The notes beneath the pieces were generated by a model. The model was given only the letters and a program-made list of their open reading frames with translations, did not search any database and was not told the origin of the DNA. Below, piece by piece: positions 32,975 through 47,172 of a stretch of DNA of 64,000 nt. The translations under genes and the position numbers were made by a program. The first letter of the stretch is position 1; every line of letters begins with the position of its first letter. The DNA is from Bimastos eiseni (Eukaryota; Annelida; Clitellata; Crassiclitellata; Lumbricidae): the NCBI GenBank assembly GCA_959347315.1, contig OY365810.1:26016090-26080089 (forward strand), read 5' to 3'.

Positions 32975-35900
32975 TTTATTCAAAGTTTTTCCGAATTTGC
33001 CTCAAATGCCATAGAAACATAGTTGATTAAAATTTTCATGGGCGAAAATACTATTATAAATGTCTAAGATCCACTTCAGTTCTATAGAGTACAATCGACA
33101 CATATCGCTTGTTCAGACACAGGGTTTCAACTTCCACAAAGTATCAACACGATTACCAGTGCCATTAATATGAACATGTTTAATTGTATTCATTTCTCTA
33201 TTTTAGGTTTCTTTAAGCTCAGTTGTAACGAAACTCAAAGTAAACAAACGAGCCTTCTAAACATACCTCTGGTCAAACACATGCAAACATCCAATACTCA
33301 AAGTAATTGTAACTGCAGACTATAGACATCACTGCACATAACATCTGATGATAACTCAGAGATCCTACACAGGGCCTAGACCCTTATCATAAACAGGGAT
33401 ATACAACAGAAATCGTTTAACGTCAGATCTGAGGGTGTTTTAGTCCGGAATGCACCATATATCACGCGTAGGCAGAAAACGTGGCTATTAAGTGGTTGTC
33501 ATATCCAGGCTTTAGCCTAGATACCATAGAAATCCAGGAGAAATCGACTGCAGAGGATTTAAGAATTTAATAATGAACCAGGTATCACATAAAGCCGGGA
33601 GCAACCCTCGCATCCCTCAGTAAATTTGTCGGAAAAGAAATCGATTCTTCCGTGGTCCAACTTGCAGGTAACTAACTGGTTCCCTTTCGTCTACATGTGA
33701 CCTCAGCAGAGAAGATGGAATCGAACTTTTGTCACTGAAGAGATCAATCAGAGCGTGGTTTTTGCTTCTTACAAGATGAAGAATATTGATCTCCTTCATC
33801 TGATTCGTGTAAATGTATCTCAGTTCCACTTGTCAACCAATTACATTATGCCACATACTATGTTTAAACGAACATCTGTTATCAATGCATTGGCTGTGCC
33901 ATTTCCCACACAAAAGTATTTTGTCTGACTTCCATAAAGAACAAGCTAACGGAAATGCTAACAAGTCCATTCCCATTGGCAAGGACAGATATGTAGAAGC
34001 CTACCTCACTTACCCTGTTATATGAGGAAATAAATTCGGAACAAGCCGTATCCCACAATTGATCACTTTCGAACAATGCTAAATAAATAGGATCATACTA
34101 GAATATTAACTCTTTTACAATTTCTTCACCATATAAAAGCATTTCTACAGCAAAGTTGAAAAAGGTAATCATCCTCGTATCTGAAAAGGCATTGAAAATG
34201 GCGTTGAACGGCCTATGGCAACAGCAACCCAAATGACCAGGTGACCTCGTCCTCTCGTGAAATCAAACACCAAAACTCACACAGAAAATATCAGTGAATA
34301 CAATTGGCAAACAGGTCACCCGGTTAGCCGGGTGACATGCGACGTCCAACAAACAATTTGAGCATTTTCTAGAACGATTCTCCTCACTTACGTGTGCAGT
34401 AGATGTTGAACTTAAGATAAACATTTCAAACAACTGATCACTCACTATCGAGTTTCTCTAAAGCAGAGCTCGAGTGGCACAGTACACAAGGCATCGGTCG
34501 ATCAACAGGTCCTTCTAGGCAAAACCACACTCCAACACCTAGTCACCAACTCCCTAAAGGAAAAATCTCCATTTGCAGTCTCCTCACACGACAAAAACCA
34601 CAACTCCTCTTTCTTCCTGTGTACATGACAATCGACAAGATAAGAAATTATATTCATTCGCCAATCCTACTACCAGACACATATCAATGTATTCTCAAGA
34701 TATAAACATATAACAAGCAACAGTAACTGAATAACAATAATAAGATATTACGAAAACATATTAATAGCAATAATAATATTAATAATAATAAGAAGACAAA
34801 TGTAACAATAATTTCTGTGATCAATTAGGCCTTTAAAAAATAAAAAAGTTATAGTTTATCATTCCAGCACTAACTTAATTTTCTCTTCCCAACTATCAGT
34901 TCTAACTTAAGTTACGAACAATGCACGAAATAATAATAACCATAGAAATGTTGATAACAAAACATTATCAAATTGAAATATGCACCAATTCACAAGACAA
35001 TTCAATCATTTAATCTAAACATATGCCAAAAACATTTGGAACACTGCTGTTTCCATGGAAGGTTTTGAAATGCACATATCTGAAACTACAACTCATCACA
35101 TCCTAAGCAAATATTTATCTAACAGCAAGCCCAAACTTAACATCAACAGGGCTTCAAATCACATCACCATGACAACCCATTGCAGCTACTCAAGCTGAAT
35201 GTCAAGGACTGTCTAAAACTGACTGAGAAACAAGTAAATCTAGAAACCACATTGAGTCATAGGAAACACATTCTATATGTTTGGCAGTCTTCCACATCAC
35301 CTAGCTTCATATCAACTGAAGGTGACATTTTAAGTTCCACTATAACCAAAACTAACAGCAAAACCCATAGCTTTCACTGCAATAAAATCAATAAGATAAT
35401 CACATTAGGCAAGTAATAACCGTAATTGTAAAATAATACACTCTGAAAACTAAAGTACACAACCAGAAGTTGCCAGCCTAGTTAACAATGTCCGACTTGG
35501 AATATGAGACCCAGAAGTTAACTGCATTATTATCATTCATTCCTTCATTCCAAATAAACTCTTCTGGCCATTTGCAAAATGCGACAACAAAGTTTCAGCA
35601 ACCAAAGTAAACAACAATCAGAATAATAATTTCTACTGAAAACTGAAAAACAACAATTTTGGTTAGTCTATTCTAATTCAATCACTTAAATTAATTTAAT
35701 TACATGCACAAGACAATAGACGACACATATATTTACAGCAATATGAACACGAAATCATAATGTCAAAGCACGAATAGCCAGTAAATTCAGTAGCCGCCAC
35801 CAAAACCGCTCAACACTTAAATGACGGGCTGCATTGCTTTCCCATTTTCAATTCTAGTGCACGCTCATCATTAATGGGTTAAACAGCTTTAAAATAAAAC

Positions 35901-36274
35901 AGATGCCCTGTAGAAACATAGGCAAAAAGCACCAACCAGATGTTCATCGCAGAAACAACACTTATCTTTCATTTAACTAACACAAATGCAGTGCAAAGCT
36001 ACAATAAATCATAACATTTTCATATACGGTTCAGAGGACTTCGTCTTAACATCAATGACTATCTCACACAAAAACAGACAATATAGCCAAGATTACTGGT
36101 CAAATTCAAACAATTACAGTTTGGTTTGACGTTATGAAATTGAACAATAAAGTCACTAGAAAGCAGGCCTGTAACTTTAATTTATCGATCAGATAACACA
36201 TTTAGGTATATGAAGCACTGGAGAACAATGATTCCGCACTTATGGAAGGGGATCTTACAACAGATGTTCGTTAA
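32975..36274 (-). other. Probable 3' UTR of PGRMC
   Basis: Downstream of the PGRMC stop on the minus strand, the sequence stays A/C-rich on the plus strand (T/G-rich in the sense direction) with no gene or transposon. Similar skew is seen in the other transcribed non-coding parts of this window. AATAAA on the minus strand (TTTATT at 32975-32980) is a possible end. An earlier end is equally possible. Confidence 0.35.
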
Positions 36275-39200
36275 TTATTCTGCCTTGGTTTTGTCCGATG
36301 TGGTCACTTCTTCTTCCGTGTCTGTATAGTCCGTTGGCTCCTCGCCATCTTTCAGTAGCCGCCCGACCAACTGGTACTTCTCTGAAAACGCAAACAGCAG
36401 GTGACCAAATAAAAAAAACAATAAAAAATTTATTATAAGAGATTATAATTGTCAGGCAGAATGCTAGACAGTTCACGAACTAAGAAACTTCAAACAATTA
36501 GCAGTAAAGATCAACACTTGGCAGCTGTCATAAGCAGCACCTTAAAGGATGCTGATGCCCACAAGTCGAAAGATCATGTTCCTTCTGATACAATAATACC
36601 TTCTAACCAATAGTGCAGTCCCATTAGCAAACTTCAACAGGAAACCATAAGTATGAAACATTATCAACTTTATTTGCTTAGCCCTGAGTCGCTTGTCCAC
36701 TCTCGCTCACAAGTCATGTAATTTCTTACAGTGTACAGTGACTAATCTCGATTTCAGCCAAACATTCAACAAATCTGCTTATAGGCACTTTTGTCCTTGA
36801 TGTACACAGAATCTGCTAGGTGGCGCCAATGAAACAAGAAATTATTATAAATATCCTGAATGATGAAGATTTAAACCCTTCAGCATACTAACAACCACGT
36901 GATCCCACATCAATAACTGTTCAACTGTTGTTATAATTTATTACTGAAAATGAATTTCACTCACAACCATTAAATAATTTTTTTTAAATGGCACCTTTGT
37001 TATGAGTAACTGTTCAAATAAATGAAATCTGAGCAAGTGCCCAAATACATCTGAATTTGCCAAGAGGTCTACCATATATTCATCAACTGAACACGCAGCC
37101 AACCAGATCTTAATTAAGATGTGCAGTTTGTGCATACATTTACACATAACCCAACAAATGAGGACGGGTGCCAATCCCCTGTATACATAAAAGAAAAACT
37201 ACCAGACCAATGGACAGATGACTCACACAACCAACTACAAAACCGATCGCTTAAGTTTCAGTTTATAATGGCTTAAGGATGATCGTGCGATATAAAAACT
37301 TGCTACTGTCTTGTCAATTTTCTGCAGAGAACAGAGTTTTTCAAGTGAGTTGCACAGAGTCTGAATTTTTAATATTGAAAAAGCCTCATTCTCTTGATTT
37401 TTTGTTTGGCAGTTTGCCCAATTTTTATAACTTTGGTCACCTATTGACGACTGGTAAGCACGCTGCATGAAGGCACTCAAGCAAGTTAAACAAACTGTTG
37501 GCCACATTTGATGAAAACAAGGTAAAATCTGGCTTTTGGCTTCTGAAGAAAAACTATCTTAAACTCCAAATAAATGTATGTCTTCAAAACAGAAAATCAG
37601 AGTGGATTTTTATTAATACTCGCACCCTATACTTGTCCTGAGTCCAATTAATGCTGAGTACTACGAATTTTGGTTCATCGATAATTGTTAACTGTTACCA
37701 CAGTATTATGGCATGAGGTCATTTTGCACCAGATACCTTACAAAGTAGAAACTTTGCCTGTCACCAATAATGCACAAGTCAAAGACAATACTTTGCTTCC
37801 TTTTATCAATTTAAAACAAATCTCATCTCCATTTTTCTCCCTTGTTTTCATTGGAGTGGGAAAGGTTTCATTACCTTCATTACAATTACTATATATCATA
37901 ACTTAATTATTTTACCTATGAGTGCCTAAGGAATACAAAATTAATGAAACATTGTTCTGGAATGGCTAGTCTTTGCAGATAGTTTAATTATTGATACTAT
38001 CATCAAATGAAAATATAAATGATTAAGCTGGTGGAAAAATGTAGGAGCTCTATGACAGGCTACCGCAGATATCAATTTATGAGATGAAGGTCTTGTCATA
38101 AAATCTGACTTTCAGCTGCTGTAAAAAGCTACAAGAAATAACAGAAGGCTACTGCTAAGTCTGATGTAATTTAATTCATTCTTTGACAAACAATAGGAAA
38201 TCTAGCAAATAAGATTTTAAAATTTTAGGCAAATATATTAGATTTTTCCAACTAGAAAGAATTGTTTCAAGTCTCTATTTAACTTATATAAGTTATGCAC
38301 AGATCTAGATAGTGACTGAAGGCTAAGCAACACAAAGCATGCAGTCATGCAACATAGCCAAAGACAAGAAGAATTACTAACCCATAAACTGCAATTCCCA
38401 CTCACGTATACCCTCCATCTCATTTGACGTGAGATCACTGAGGTCATCATAGTGGTTTTTAATTGCATCTTCCTTTACAGAAAACGTTCCCAGACCGCGA
38501 GAGGCATCTCTTCCAGCAAACACTCCGTATGGACCACCTAAGACAAAGCACCACTGCATGAATCAGCACCACTGGCACCAATTACTAATTATCATTAGGA
38601 ATAGGATATATATATATATAACATAACAACAAAAGAGTGGCTTTAACAGAATATTTCAAGGGCAAAACTGTTTTGGCAATATGATAACAAAACGAAATAT
38701 CGTTCAATATGAAATGGAAGCCTGATTCATTACCATGTCAGATTCATTTTGACGTTAAACTATTTGCTTTAGGACTAAACTGAAAAGATAAAATTATGAA
38801 GATGAATTTCGGTCCATTGGATATAACTCAATGTAAAATCCTACAGATAAGACAAAACGTGGACTAAAGACAACAGTCGCATAGGCTGCGGCAAGGTTTC
38901 ATCCATACTTCATGCATAACAACTGTTTATTGCCATCATTGGTCATCCAATTTCACAAGATTGATTGTTTGTTTGATTGACATCTTTATTCGATTAATTA
39001 AATCTAACTTAAGCATACATGTCTATTATCTAAACTGTAAACAGACAATTTCTGTTTGCTTTAAAAAAAAGGCTCACAAAGGTAACTCTCTGAGGATCAG
39101 TGTTACCTCTAAGTTGTGCGCAACTGCACATGTGCACGCACACACAGGCCGTTTAGCGCATATAAGAATTCAGTGTGCGCACACAAATTTATTTCTTGAA

Positions 39201-40334
39201 AAACAAATATTAAGAACTGTAGACCAATAAATCTATAAATTCCGATATTTGGACATTGCTAGTTTCGAATTGAACAATTCACCAACATTTGATATACTAA
39301 CAGCGGCCAGTGGCATTCGCATCACCTAAAGGCGGTGCATTCATTATAAGATCATGGTCTCCCTCACAGCACTCGCCAAATGGGACACTCACAATCAAGT
39401 GTCAACCTCATCCCAACGAACTAGTTCAACTAATTGCACCTGACGACTGTTAACGCTGTCATTGTGTACTCAGATGCCCGCCCGAGGCTGACTACCCGGG
39501 TAATAAAATCAGTTTTTGAGTACACGAAATTCCATATAAATGCGTGATTTTACTAGAACATATGCCAGAAATATTCCGTTGGTCATATTGGCTAACTGCC
39601 CGGGCTAAAAAATCGATTCTCGGGTGCCCGACATTTCGTAAATATGCGCAAATCCCTACATTTCCTAACAAAATATCCACGCGGTCGGGTACCTGACGGG
39701 TACCGACAGGTCGTGATTTCAACACTTTTTGACAGCCTTACTGATGACTGTATCATTCATCTCTTCTGTCCGCTTGACACATGGGCACTGTTAGAATGCA
39801 GCTTTACATATACACTTGCATCTATTTACAGGCCTGTTTATTCATTACATGAAAACGCATACAAGAACTGACTCAAAGTTAAGCCGAAAATCAATACATT
39901 TCTCCAAAAAAAACATCAAAAGCCGCCTTCCTGTATAATTTAAAACAAAATGAACAAAAGTGAAATGTGCTACAATAGAATCAAATCAAGGAAGGGCACT
40001 CTTTATTTAACCAACCAGGTCCATAGTTTTTTCTTCCCTTGGTAACGTCGAATACACGCCCGTTGACAGCTATCAGTATGCGTCCACCCTCGCCCCGCCC
40101 ATCATATTTTCGCAGCTGTTCAAGCGTGAAGTCTTGCTTCTTGAGGGGAGGCAGTTCAGCGATATGTGGCGTAGCATCTCGCCGCCGACTTTTAACAATC
40201 TGATATAACAGAAAGCAACACAGTCCAAGAAGGATCAAATTAAGGGGACTAGTCAATAATTCCGACCAAAAGCTGGATGTCCGTTCATCTGAACTTTCAT
40301 CTCCTGCAGCAACAACTTTTTCTTCGTCCGCCAT
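36275..40334 (-). CDS. PGRMC: Membrane-associated progesterone receptor component (cytochrome b5-like)
   Basis: Single-pass ER/endomembrane heme protein of the MAPR family. Known relatives bind heme, partner with cytochrome P450s and take part in sterol metabolism and trafficking. Exons in coding order: 40334-40016, 38537-38382, 36381-36275 (582 nt, 193 residues; human PGRMC1 has 195). Introns are GT-AG and both splits are phase 1. The ATG lies in AAAATGGCGG; the open frame runs upstream but has no earlier ATG. Residues about 28-48 form the transmembrane helix ([20 protein letters not shown]). The cytochrome b5-like domain runs about 66-170. Heme-contact tyrosines equivalent to human Y107 and Y113 are present (Y104, Y110), as is the KY pair (K160-Y161) equivalent to K163-Y164. 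[15 protein letters not shown] is essentially invariant. The tail is acidic. It could be the ancestor of vertebrate PGRMC1 and PGRMC2; I do not choose. Confidence 0.95.
39098..39175. mobile_element. Possible hAT end fragment in PGRMC intron 1
   Basis: CAGTGTTACCTCTAAGTTGT followed by alternating TGCGCA/CACACA resembles one terminus of a widespread hAT family (CAGTGTTNCCTCTAAG). No opposite terminus was found, so at most a fragment. Confidence 0.3.
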
Positions 40335-40349
40335 TTTAAATTGAGGCAC

Positions 40350-42715
40350 GAGATGCGTTTTTTAATGTGCAACGGTGACAAGTAAGCAGAACGATATAAG
40401 TAGGTAAGTAAGTAAAATATTCAACACACACGAACTGAGCACACAGCAAAGGCTTGGTAGTAGAATAGTTGAGTAAATGACAACAAATTAATACCATAAT
40501 TAAGCAATTCATACTCTTATATATCATCCTATACAGCGTGTGAAGTCACCCGCACGGGAAAGGAGCAATCCTATTAATTGTGAGCACGTTAGCATCTCTT
40601 CTTAAGCTTCTTGCTACAGTTAATTGATTCGTCCTGAAGGAATCGTAATCGTAACAGCGACCTTCTACAGCGCCTACAAAAGCGAAGTCGCGGGAACCAG
40701 CCAGAACACGTACGCTTATTCGACAAATCGATTGGAAGACGATAATCGTAATATATATAGTAGGCCTAAACTCAATGCTTCTAGAGCGCCACTTCAAAGC
40801 CATGCGCAACTTGAGGCATGACACCAGTTTAGGCCTATTCACAAGTGTTGTTGCGTCAAGTCATGAGGGTTGTCTGAAGGGTTGCACATCCGAAGGAGAC
40901 CTTAATTAGTTTTCCTGATGGTCGGAAGAAGCAGACAGAAGACTCAAGTGGGTATGTTTGTGGCGTTCTGCCGCCCCAGTGCCTGCCCAGCTTTCGGACG
41001 GTGTCGTCTCCAGGTCGCTGACACGTCTGGAGTCGCCCAAGTCACTTCCTTATCAAATCTCAATGTTATATGGTTGCTCTCTATATCTACCAGGATGATC
41101 GCTCTCACCAGGAAATATTAAGGATGGGCTTCTTCTCTACGAAAGGTAACAACGTTCGAATTAGTCACGAGGTCTGACTCTGCCTATTCCGCGGTCGCCG
41201 AATGGGCAACGTTCTGAGGATGGCCGTACTCAAAACAGAATTTGTAATCATACCGGCAGTAAGTCTTACTCGTCTTGCCTACCTTCCTAGCCTCTTCTCC
41301 CGCTCTACCTGATGTCATACAATTCAACATCCCGTGACTCCAGAACTATCGCTAATAAGGGGACACCAAGCGTACAGACATACTTGTAACTACTCTCTTA
41401 GTAATTTCGGCCTAGACACTTATCCACCGGATATCGCATCATTCACTCACCATATACCTCCAGTGATGATAAGATACAGATGATACCCAGACGAAATTTC
41501 GTAGGCCTACATATTTTATTGGTCAACGTTCCCTATAGTTCGCTCCATCGATTGTCTGTTTGATCTCCATTTCTAGAGAGAGAGAGATTCTCCTTACAAA
41601 ACATTGCTTCATCGACTAATACAGACTCCGCCTAAATGATACAGAGACTCAACTCAAACGCGCACCAAATTCCAGCTTGGAATAAAACAAGGACGCTTGT
41701 TGACTTTGGTCTTCGGAATAAAGGCTAGTTTTAAAATGGCCAAAAATATAGAGTATTGTTTCATCAATTTTCCCAAGGTGTACACTTACTTCCGGTGGTT
41801 TAAGATCATGTGAGAAATTCGGGATGCAGCGTATTTTTTCAACTGATTGAATTTGAGCTCTTAAAGTATCAGATGAGTATCTTAAGTAGTCAGTTTCATT
41901 TTAGTTAGTACTTTGACGAGTTGAATGTGATCCTGTTACAATTTCCTACTGAGTACTTTAATCTGTTCATTCGGAAGTTCAAGGTATCGTATCGTTATTG
42001 CTTAAATTGAAGTCGGAAATCGAATACTCAATTTAGACTAATATTGATATTTTTTAATCTAAGAATTAGATCAAACGGGGAGGATCTGGAATTTTTTAAA
42101 TTGTTGTTTTTCCACCTTCTTATATTTAACTTGGCTTGCGTAAAGTTTGTCATCGACGGATCATCGGACATCTTTCAACTCTTTTTCAGGTATGTTCCCG
42201 TCGACTTAAAGAGCTACAATTTTGCACACATTTCAGGCTTGCATGAAAATGCAATGTATTAAATTTTGATGGATATAACCTAAAATTGAGGAAAAAATGA
42301 AATATTGTTTAACCATTAGAGTGAGTCCTCCTTGCCCCACTCTGGCAAGTTTACATCATCATTGATGAAATGGAACATATAAAAGAGGGTCCTGAAAAAC
42401 CCATGTTTTTACTTTAACTTGTTTCAACTAAATTAATAGTATCGCCATCAAGAACGTATACATTATAGTGGCCAAGAGACACTATCTGTCTGCAGTCAAA
42501 AGGCAGCTCTAAAGACACCGTCCAAATCACATGCAATGAGCAACTCAGTAGAATGAAACTTCCTACATCCAGATTGGAGAGTGTCAGGACAGAATTAGAA
42601 TAAGGTTAGTCAACAAGTTGAAATAACATACAACAAGAGGCATAGAGAGGCAGAATGTCATTGGGGTCAAGGCTCAAGACCCTTGTGCCTGAGAGATGGG
42701 ATAGCCACCGCCCAT
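40350..42715. other. Intergenic region upstream of PGRMC
   Basis: Presumed to hold the PGRMC promoter just above 40334 (minus strand), but no TATA box or initiator stands out. Three TAGGCCTA palindromes (40761, 40830, 41502) lie here. No other gene supported. Confidence 0.4.
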
Positions 42716-43395
42716 TTCTGAGAATAATAATAATAATAGCAATGCCGATTTATAAGGTGCCGTAAATGCAGCCCTAACCATTACAAGGGCGCCGTACAAC
42801 CTAAAACGAAAGTCAGCAGACAGGGTAAGCCTTGGAAAACAGGAACACTTTCAACTCAGTTTTAAAGGAGTCTACTGACTTGACCAATCTAATGGTAGGT
42901 GGGTGACTGTTCCAACACCGCGCACCAGTGGCCGAGAGAGCGTGGTCGCCGAAATGCGATCTCATCTTCTGCACATGGAGTTCGGTCTTCACAGAGGATC
43001 TTCACCAGTCGCAGACTGGATGCGGAGGAGTGTATCCCGAAGCAGAAACTGCGCAAATACCTAGGGCTAATCTATGAATCAATCTGTAGATGAGCAAGTA
43101 TAGCTTGAAGTCGATGTGGTACGGAACAGGAAGCCAGTTCCAAACGTCACGAAGGAGCGGCGTAACGTGGTCATATATCCGTCTGTTACAGATGAACCAA
43201 GCGGCAGCGTTTAGCATCTACTGAAGGCAGTCCAGGAGGCGTGTCGGCAAGAATTCTATTGCAACGATTGACGTGTGAGATGACAAAGGTAGTAACTAAC
43301 GGCTGCTCTCGCTTCTCCAAAAGGCAACGACCACATGCAGTTCCTGATGAGACAGAGCTGACGAAAGCAGTAGCCAACCCTTGATGCGACATGGG
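42716..43395 (-). mobile_element. LINE RT C-terminal half, decayed
   Basis: Read on the minus strand, several frames give the consensus order of an L2/CR1-type ORF2: VTTFVISHVNRCNRILADTP, NAAAWFICNRRIYDHVTPLL, NWLPVPYHIDFKLYLLIYRL, then SHFGDHALSATGARCWNS and SFKTELKVFLFSKAY. The 3' end has TTATAAAT and a short ATT tail (42719-42735 on the plus strand). It keeps about 200 codons, the longest remnant of this type here, and contains several frameshifts. Confidence 0.75.
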
Positions 43396-46300
43396 GTCTC
43401 AGGAAAATTAGAAGCAGGAAGTGAACCATTTTGCAGAGAGATGTTACAAAGTAAATGCAGATGTAGCAATAAATCATCATTAAAATCCAAAATTGTATTG
43501 AAAGGTCACATTTTAAAGATTTTGCCTGTTACTTCAAAGGTGAGGCTTCCAACTTCGAAGATTGGGTGATCTATGTGGAAAGGAAGAAGGTGGAAACCTT
43601 TAGTTGGTCTTTGTTGTCAAGGTTGTCGTATGCCATGAACAGAGGGTTGGCTGAAGAGCTAGGGTAGTTGAATGGAAGAGCAAAGATCATGGCCTATGGA
43701 GATAGCTCCTCTCCTGGTCTATGTGCAAATCCCAGTCAGAGCTTTCCATTTGAGATGAGCGATCACTCTCCTTGGTCTTTTGCTTAACAAAGGTCTGGTG
43801 GAGCAGTATATTGATTGCCTACCAGTAGCCTGACCATTATTTTGTTTACCTTACTGTAATTTACTTACTTCCGGCAGTGGTGAATACATTCCACGACCTA
43901 TTTACTGCTGACTGATCACTCCAATTTTGTGCAATATGATTGGCCAGAGCATGTTGTTTTCAGGTCTGCAGAGGGGAAATACCCAGGGGTTCAGTGAATT
44001 TTTAGAGGCCCGGAATCAATTTTCTCATGGCCTAAAGTTAGTTTATAGGTCCATGCCTGCCTTGCCAGTAGCCCAGGTTTTTGACTGTGCTGCCTATGGA
44101 CCCAGACCCAGACCCCAATTTCTGTTTTTTAATCTGGTTGTTCTGTTCAATCATATTGCACATCCCCTCATCTCAAGTGGCATTACCTCATTCGTAATGT
44201 GATAAATTATAAACTTATTCAAAGAAGTGAACAATGACAGTGGTGAGGTGACCAACTTGAATAAATTAGATAATATAACCAAGGAACAATTGAGCATGTA
44301 TCTGTCATGGAAATTTGACGACTCATTCGATGTTGATGTGTCTAAAAAGAGAACCATCAGATTGTGAATAAGATAAATACTTAAAGCCCTGAAGAAACAT
44401 GCTGACAGAATATGCGGCCAAAAGTTTTACTCCTGACAAAATATGCTGTGCACAAATTAGACTTCCAAGGTCAACCACACAATACTCAATCCAGTCTACT
44501 GTTTTCAAATAAGAAACTCTGCTTGCAGAATGTGCTTCCTTAGCTCAAAACTCTCAATGCATCAAGCATAGGGGATGGATGCCTATTATGCAGACCAGCA
44601 CCAAAGGCCTCACAACCTGAAGGATGGCACCCAAGTTGTGAATGCACATAAATAAAACTGTGCAAGAGGCAGAAGGAATATATTATATAGTCATAGGTTT
44701 CCCCTTGATGGTGTGTTGTTGATAGCCATCTGTGAAATTGTGGGGTGGAAGTGTGTGATTGCCAATCAATGAAGCATGTAGAATGACAAATTAGTGTACT
44801 GTCATTTGCATTTTGGGTGGGATGGCTGTGGTGGATAGGTTGGCTGCAGAAGTCTTATTATACAGTATACACCACTGCTGTGAAGGGGTGTAGGGATTGG
44901 ATTCATTGATGAATCACCCCATACTGCCACGACTTTAAGGCAATGCTAATCATTCAAGCTGTTGGTGCTGTAATATGCCAAGCAAATTTCTGGCGACTGC
45001 AACGACCTCTGTTGTCAAAAGCGGTTGTTAAACTTGGATCCATCCATCCATCCATCAAGATGGAAGCATCTCTAATGAAGACTAGATGATAGACTTTACT
45101 TGATACCTGACTGTGCTTTAGCATTCGCTTGTTATAGGATGAAGGAAGATGGAGAGTGAGCACATAGTATAAAGGCAATATATTCACCAACGCAGTGCAC
45201 TGATCCAAAAGTAGTTTGTCACAGATTGTAATGAATCAGGTTTTTATTTTGAAATACTCTCATTTGCAAGCATTCGATGTTTGTAAACTATGAACCCAAG
45301 TTTAAGCATATCCTTTGCTGACCAGGAAGCTAACACAAAGATTTAAGAACAGGGATTATTTGTTCCTAAATTGCCATTATTGGTTATGGCTTTCACCAGA
45401 ATGCTGAGCTCTTTGGAGTTTTACTATGTTTGATTTAAGGACATGAAGTTAGCAATGTCACTAGAAATGACAGCAGGAGCGAGGACTTGAAATGAATTCG
45501 GTGCAATAGGTAAAGTGTATAATATGAAAAGTGAATGCAATTCTCACCTGTACCATTGCACCAAGGCTCATTCTGGTTAGTAAAGGTTGTATGGGTCATA
45601 TCAGAAATGAATGCTAATTACGGGTACTGTATTCTAAGGCCAAACCGAGGTTTCATTGAGAGCAGATGCTTAAGAATTATACACAGAGAAAGCTACAGTA
45701 TGTAAAAATGCAGCCTTGGTTTGAAGACTAAAATAATGACCAATAACCAGACACATGAGTTCTAAGTGAATGAGGATTTATTTCAATATCACCAGTCAAA
45801 AGAAGGAACACAGGTGGATACAAAAACTGAGGACGTTCCACATTTATTTGCATTGACTAGTTCTAAGATAGAAATGAATGTTACTGGTACAACAAAGCAG
45901 CAGAACATATGACTGAGTGGAAAAAAGTAGCAACAGGAACCAGGTAAAATGAATTGGTCTGAGTCAGAATAAACCAGATCACAGTGCTGTATACATGTAA
46001 AACTGTTTGCAGACTAATCAACTGACAGTTCCTTCATATGGAACCCCAACATTCAAATAGAAATAATCACGTCGTATCATGTCTGACACCTGGTTAAAAT
46101 TCAGCATGTCCAAGACGGCATAAGTCAGCTCTGTAGGCATCTTTGCTTGGCATTAACATCAGAATCTAGAATTCTTGTGATTCTTGACAAACTTTTTGTC
46201 ACCTTAGATGTTAACATACAGAGTATGATCTGAATATTTTATTTCTGGGTTGGGCTTGCTGCTTGCTGTGTTCACAAGTTTGATTATTTTGTCTTTGTAT

Positions 46301-46743
46301 TGATGTTTCTTTGATTGTCATATCTCATGTCTAAAAGTGTACATGTTGCCTCTAGCACTATATAGACTATTCAGCAAGAAAGCCCCGGGGTGGAGGGGAA
46401 AGATGTCTAGACTCTAGAGAAATCAAAAGGATGCGGGGAGGGAAATGCCAGACATGAGCTTAGCCCGTAGCAGAGCTGGAGGCCATTCCAAGTGGAGGGG
46501 CTTTATTAGTAAATGCCCAGCATTGAGCAAGGGCAGACTTTAACTGGAGGTACAAAGATATCCAAATGGTTGGTAGAATGCAGGAGCAGGCAAATATTGC
46601 TGAGACAGACTTAGGCATAGTTAGAGATATTTGGGATTTGGAGACCGACTAGGAGGAGGATCTTATGTTGGATATGTGAGTTGATCGGAATCAGTGTAAG
46701 ACTTCAGCCAATTAAGTGGATATGTGGGTAAAATGGGGAAGGC
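43396..46743. other. Intergenic, nothing recognised
   Basis: No gene supported on either strand. A 5' UTR exon and the promoter of Rab9 may lie here but cannot be located. 46400-46700 contains TGGAGGCCATTCCAAG, which resembles an antisense WNGLP-type LINE C terminus, too weak to call. Confidence 0.35.
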
Positions 46744-46751
46744 GTGCTATG

Positions 46752-46901
46752 CAGAGTCGTACCGAGCCATAATTGCGCCCTCTGCTTAGCATCAATATGG
46801 TGCCCCCACATTTTGAATATAGTGCATTTTACAAAATAATAAGTATGCCATCCTAAAATTTGCGCCCTTTCCACAGCTGGCCCTCTCTCGGTACGTCCCT
46901 G
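46752..46901. mobile_element. hAT miniature (MITE) with perfect 8-bp TSD
   Basis: 150 bp. Left end CAGAGTCGTACCGAG; right end, reverse complemented, CAGGGACGTACCGAG: a 15-bp terminal inverted repeat with two differences. Flanked by identical 8-mers GTGCTATG at 46744-46751 and 46902-46909. CAG termini and an 8-bp duplication identify the hAT superfamily. It lies about 270 bp upstream of the Rab9 coding exon, probably in its 5' intron. Confidence 0.85.
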
Positions 46902-47172
46902 GTGCTATGTGCCTAGCAGCAGTGCTTACGACTGACTGAAGTTGGGAAAGACGCAACTTTGGGAGACTGACGAGGAGTGAGTTACGATAGTCTACTTTAT
47001 AAAATTGTGCTTTATAACGATGACGTTTGTCATCGTTAGTAGTGGTAGCTTAGACTAGGTTCATTCCATCTTTCCTGTTCTTTATAGACTGTTGTGTACA
47101 TCTTGAAATGTTCACTTATAATTTGTTTTATGGCTGTGTTGATTTTCAGGTTTATTAAAGCGGTGCCACAAC

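Noticed and set aside
39450..39735. Another hAT element (CGGGTACC-rich segment in PGRMC intron 1)
   Set aside because: Repeated CGGGTACC/ACCCGGGT words recall some hAT families, but matching termini and a target-site duplication could not be found.
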